64,000 nucleotides of DNA, from positions 1,302,001 through 1,366,000 of the forward strand of contig NZ_JAULBC010000001.1 of the NCBI RefSeq assembly GCF_041060425.1, given 5' to 3'. Of this stretch, positions 62,538-64,000 are shown in pieces (positions within the stretch are counted from its first letter, which is position 1; each line of letters opens with the position of its first letter). The translations under genes were made by a program, and so were the position numbers. The notes beneath the pieces are model-generated. The model was given only the letters and a program-made list of their open reading frames with translations. It did not search any database and was not told the origin of the DNA. This stretch comes from Danxiaibacter flavus (GTDB lineage Bacteria > Bacteroidota > Bacteroidia > Chitinophagales > Chitinophagaceae).

Positions 62538-62605
62538 GCAATTAATTTCCGGAGGGTGACGCAGTTATTTTCGGCGAATATGGGGTATTTGTAAGCGTGA
62601 GTTCT

Positions 62606-62613
62606 CAATATTA
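62606..62613 (-). promoter_or_regulatory. Candidate -7 element of the FG-GAP-SusC-SusD operon
   Basis: TAATATTG on the - strand is one base off TAnnTTTG and lies 7 bases from the 28-bp operator palindrome, so a bound LacI dimer would cover the -33 region. No -33 element was identified. Confidence 0.35.
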
Positions 62614-62619
62614 TATTTT

Positions 62620-62647
62620 TTATTTACGAAACCGGTTTCGTAAATAA
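62620..62647. promoter_or_regulatory. LacI-family operator, 28-bp perfect palindrome
   Basis: TTATTTACGAAACC and GGTTTCGTAAATAA are exact reverse complements joined without spacer. The AAACCGGTTT centre with a CG pair is the form bound by LacI-family dimers. It lies between the divergent FG-GAP gene and the LacI gene, 49 bases before the LacI start, so it can control both. Confidence 0.85.
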
Positions 62648-62696
62648 GCAGTGAAAATATTACCTTTCCCGCGGTTAAGGACTTAACAGCTAACTT

Positions 62697-63737
62697 ATGA
62701 GCACAATCACTATCAAGCAGCTGGCTCAGGAATTAAATCTGTCCGCGGGCACGGTATCGAAGGCATTGAAGGACAGCCACGAAATAAGTGCGGAAACCAA
62801 AAAACGGGTGAGGGAAATGGCTAAAGATCTTGACTATGTGCCAAATCCATATGCCAGCAGTCTTCGACGACGCAAAAGTAAAACCATCGCCGTGGTGTTA
62901 CCGGACATTGCAGACAGTTTTTTTTCTGCAGCAATAAAAGGAATAGAAACGGTGGCGCAGGACAAGGGCTATCATGTATTGGTTTACTTAACGCATGAGC
63001 TGTCTTACAAAGAATGTTCTATTCTTAACGATTTTAAGAGTGGAAGAGTAGATGGTGTACTCATTTCGGTATCACGAGAAACTACAGAGAACCATCATGT
63101 TAATGAACTGCAGGCGAATGGTATTCCGGTTGTTTTTTTTGACAGGGTATTGCCTGAAATCAACACGGCAAAAGTTGTAACGAACGATTTTGAAGCAGCC
63201 CGTATAGCAACCAAACATCTCATCGAGAAAGGATGTCACCGGATCGCTTACTTGTCCTTTTCCCGCACGTTATCGATCTCAATGGATAGACTGGAAGGGT
63301 ATAAGCAGGCTCTATGTGATGCCGGTATGGAACACGCTATTGATGTGGTGTTTTGCTGTAATGATGAAGATGAAAATAACAGACTGATAAAGGAAGCCTT
63401 ATCCCGCCAAAGCAAGCCCGATGGAATTCTGGCATCCGCAGAAAGTCTTACGATTGTCGCTTATCATGTCTGTCATGAAATGGGAATAAAAATTCCCGAT
63501 GATATTAAAATTGTAAGTTTCTCCAATTTGGCTACTGCACTTATTTTAAATCCTTCACTTACAACTATTTCGCAACCGGCATTCGAAATGGGTGAATCTG
63601 CGGCTCTATTGCTTTTCAAATCTCTGGAAAAAAACAATTTTGTATTGGAAGGGGAACAGATTGTTATTCCTTCGGTATTAATGGAGCGGCAATCCACGGC
63701 CTGCTCAGGTGTTCCCGGAACGGAATTGAACGCATGA
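62697..63737 (+). CDS. LacI-family transcriptional regulator
   Basis: The 346-aa protein has an N-terminal LacI helix-turn-helix (TIKQLAQELNLSAGTVSKAL, residues 4-23), the hinge YVPNPYASSLRRRKSKTI, and a periplasmic-binding-like sugar domain (AVVLPDIADSFFSAAIKGIE, FFDRVLPEINTAKVVTNDF, CHRIAYLSF). It is divergent from the FG-GAP-SusC-SusD operon and has the palindromic operator in between, so it probably represses that operon until a sugar binds, and may control itself. Confidence 0.94.
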   Translation: MSTITIKQLAQELNLSAGTVSKALKDSHEISAETKKRVREMAKDLDYVPNPYASSLRRRKSKTIAVVLPDIADSFFSAAIKGIETVAQDKGYHVLVYLTHELSYKECSILNDFKSGRVDGVLISVSRETTENHHVNELQANGIPVVFFDRVLPEINTAKVVTNDFEAARIATKHLIEKGCHRIAYLSFSRTLSISMDRLEGYKQALCDAGMEHAIDVVFCCNDEDENNRLIKEALSRQSKPDGILASAESLTIVAYHVCHEMGIKIPDDIKIVSFSNLATALILNPSLTTISQPAFEMGESAALLLFKSLEKNNFVLEGEQIVIPSVLMERQSTACSGVPGTELNA

Positions 63738-63775
63738 TTTCTAAAATTACTTTTCATTAAAGCCTCAAACAGTAA

Positions 63776-64000
63776 CTATCGGATCAAAACCGCTGTACCT
63801 TTCTGCGTAACATGTTTTCCAGCCCGTGTTTTGTATTGCATCATCCAAACATAAGATGCCGGCGGTTGTACCTGGCCATTAATTTTTCCATCCCAGCCTT
63901 TATTTATCGCCGTTGTATGGAACAATAGTTGTCCCAGCCTGTTAAACACCGAGAATGAATAATCTGAAACAAATCCGTAATTGACCACAGGACGGAGATA
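63776..64000 (-). CDS. T9SS type B sorting-domain protein, C-terminal end only
   Basis: The last 74 codons of a gene that enters from the right edge are seen. They match the gliding-motility-associated (type B) C-terminal domain used for type IX secretion: YSFSVFNRLGQLLFHT, then NKGWDGKINGQVQPPASYVW and a final GTAVLIR. The full protein must be exported and attached to or released from the surface; the rest lies outside the window. Confidence 0.88.
   Translation of the reverse strand, partial: YLRPVVNYGFVSDYSFSVFNRLGQLLFHTTAINKGWDGKINGQVQPPASYVWMMQYKTRAGKHVTQKGTAVLIR

Overview
The window is a chromosomal stretch from a Bacteroidota bacterium, most likely of the Chitinophagaceae or a close relative. 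The evidence is two SusC/SusD outer-membrane uptake loci, a type IX secretion C-terminal domain at the right edge, an ECF sigma/anti-sigma pair, the lipid A gene lpxB, and -7 elements close to TAnnTTTG. No plasmid, prophage or IS hallmark was seen.

Layout. 1-3.4 kb: start of a SusD-like lipoprotein gene and a SusC gene. 3.4-5.7 kb: gene-poor DNA with a hicAB toxin-antitoxin pair and an 85-bp tandem repeat. 5.7-30.9 kb: a complete-looking extracellular contractile injection system (eCIS, Afp/PVC/MAC type). 31-35.5 kb: a Planctomycete-type cytochrome c protein with a DUF1501 partner. 35.9-39.1 kb: EamA transporter, class I fructose-bisphosphate aldolase and PfkB kinase. 39.5-49.1 kb: housekeeping and envelope genes (outer-membrane barrel, ECF sigma/anti-sigma, lpxB, DUF1080, heptose-7-phosphate kinase, APC permease, OmpH/Skp). 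49.7-54.0 kb: rpoC without rpoB beside it. 54.5-63.7 kb: an FG-GAP/UnbV lipoprotein-SusC-SusD operon with a divergent LacI regulator and a perfect 28-bp palindromic operator. 63.8-64 kb: the end of a T9SS-sorted protein.

The eCIS is the accessory highlight. On the + strand it carries a Pvc16-like cap (DUF4255), an unrecognised 267-aa protein, one sheath, two tube proteins, a 53-aa DUF5908 protein, an Afp7-like LysM tube-base protein, a VgrG-like spike, a PAAR tip, a gp25-like wedge, two large baseplate proteins (Afp11- and Afp12-like), a short fibre-like protein, a 1405-aa tape-measure protein and a DUF4157 cargo protein. The remodelling AAA+ ATPase is convergent on the - strand. Divergent from the structural genes is an 800-aa secreted/membrane protein with a GH18-like barrel in which all the catalytic acids are replaced (NGLNINFR for DGxDxDWE) and three C-terminal membrane segments. 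This pseudo-chitinase, the GNAT-like C-terminal domain of the DUF4157 cargo, and the unrecognised 267-aa protein are the best candidates for undescribed biology.

Intergenic DNA is rich in short-period repeats (AGCT-, GTAC-, CTCACAC- and TTACTATC-type), often touching stop codons, and in three perfect or near-perfect 79-90-bp tandem triplications. All functional statements are read from sequence and family knowledge; no search was run.
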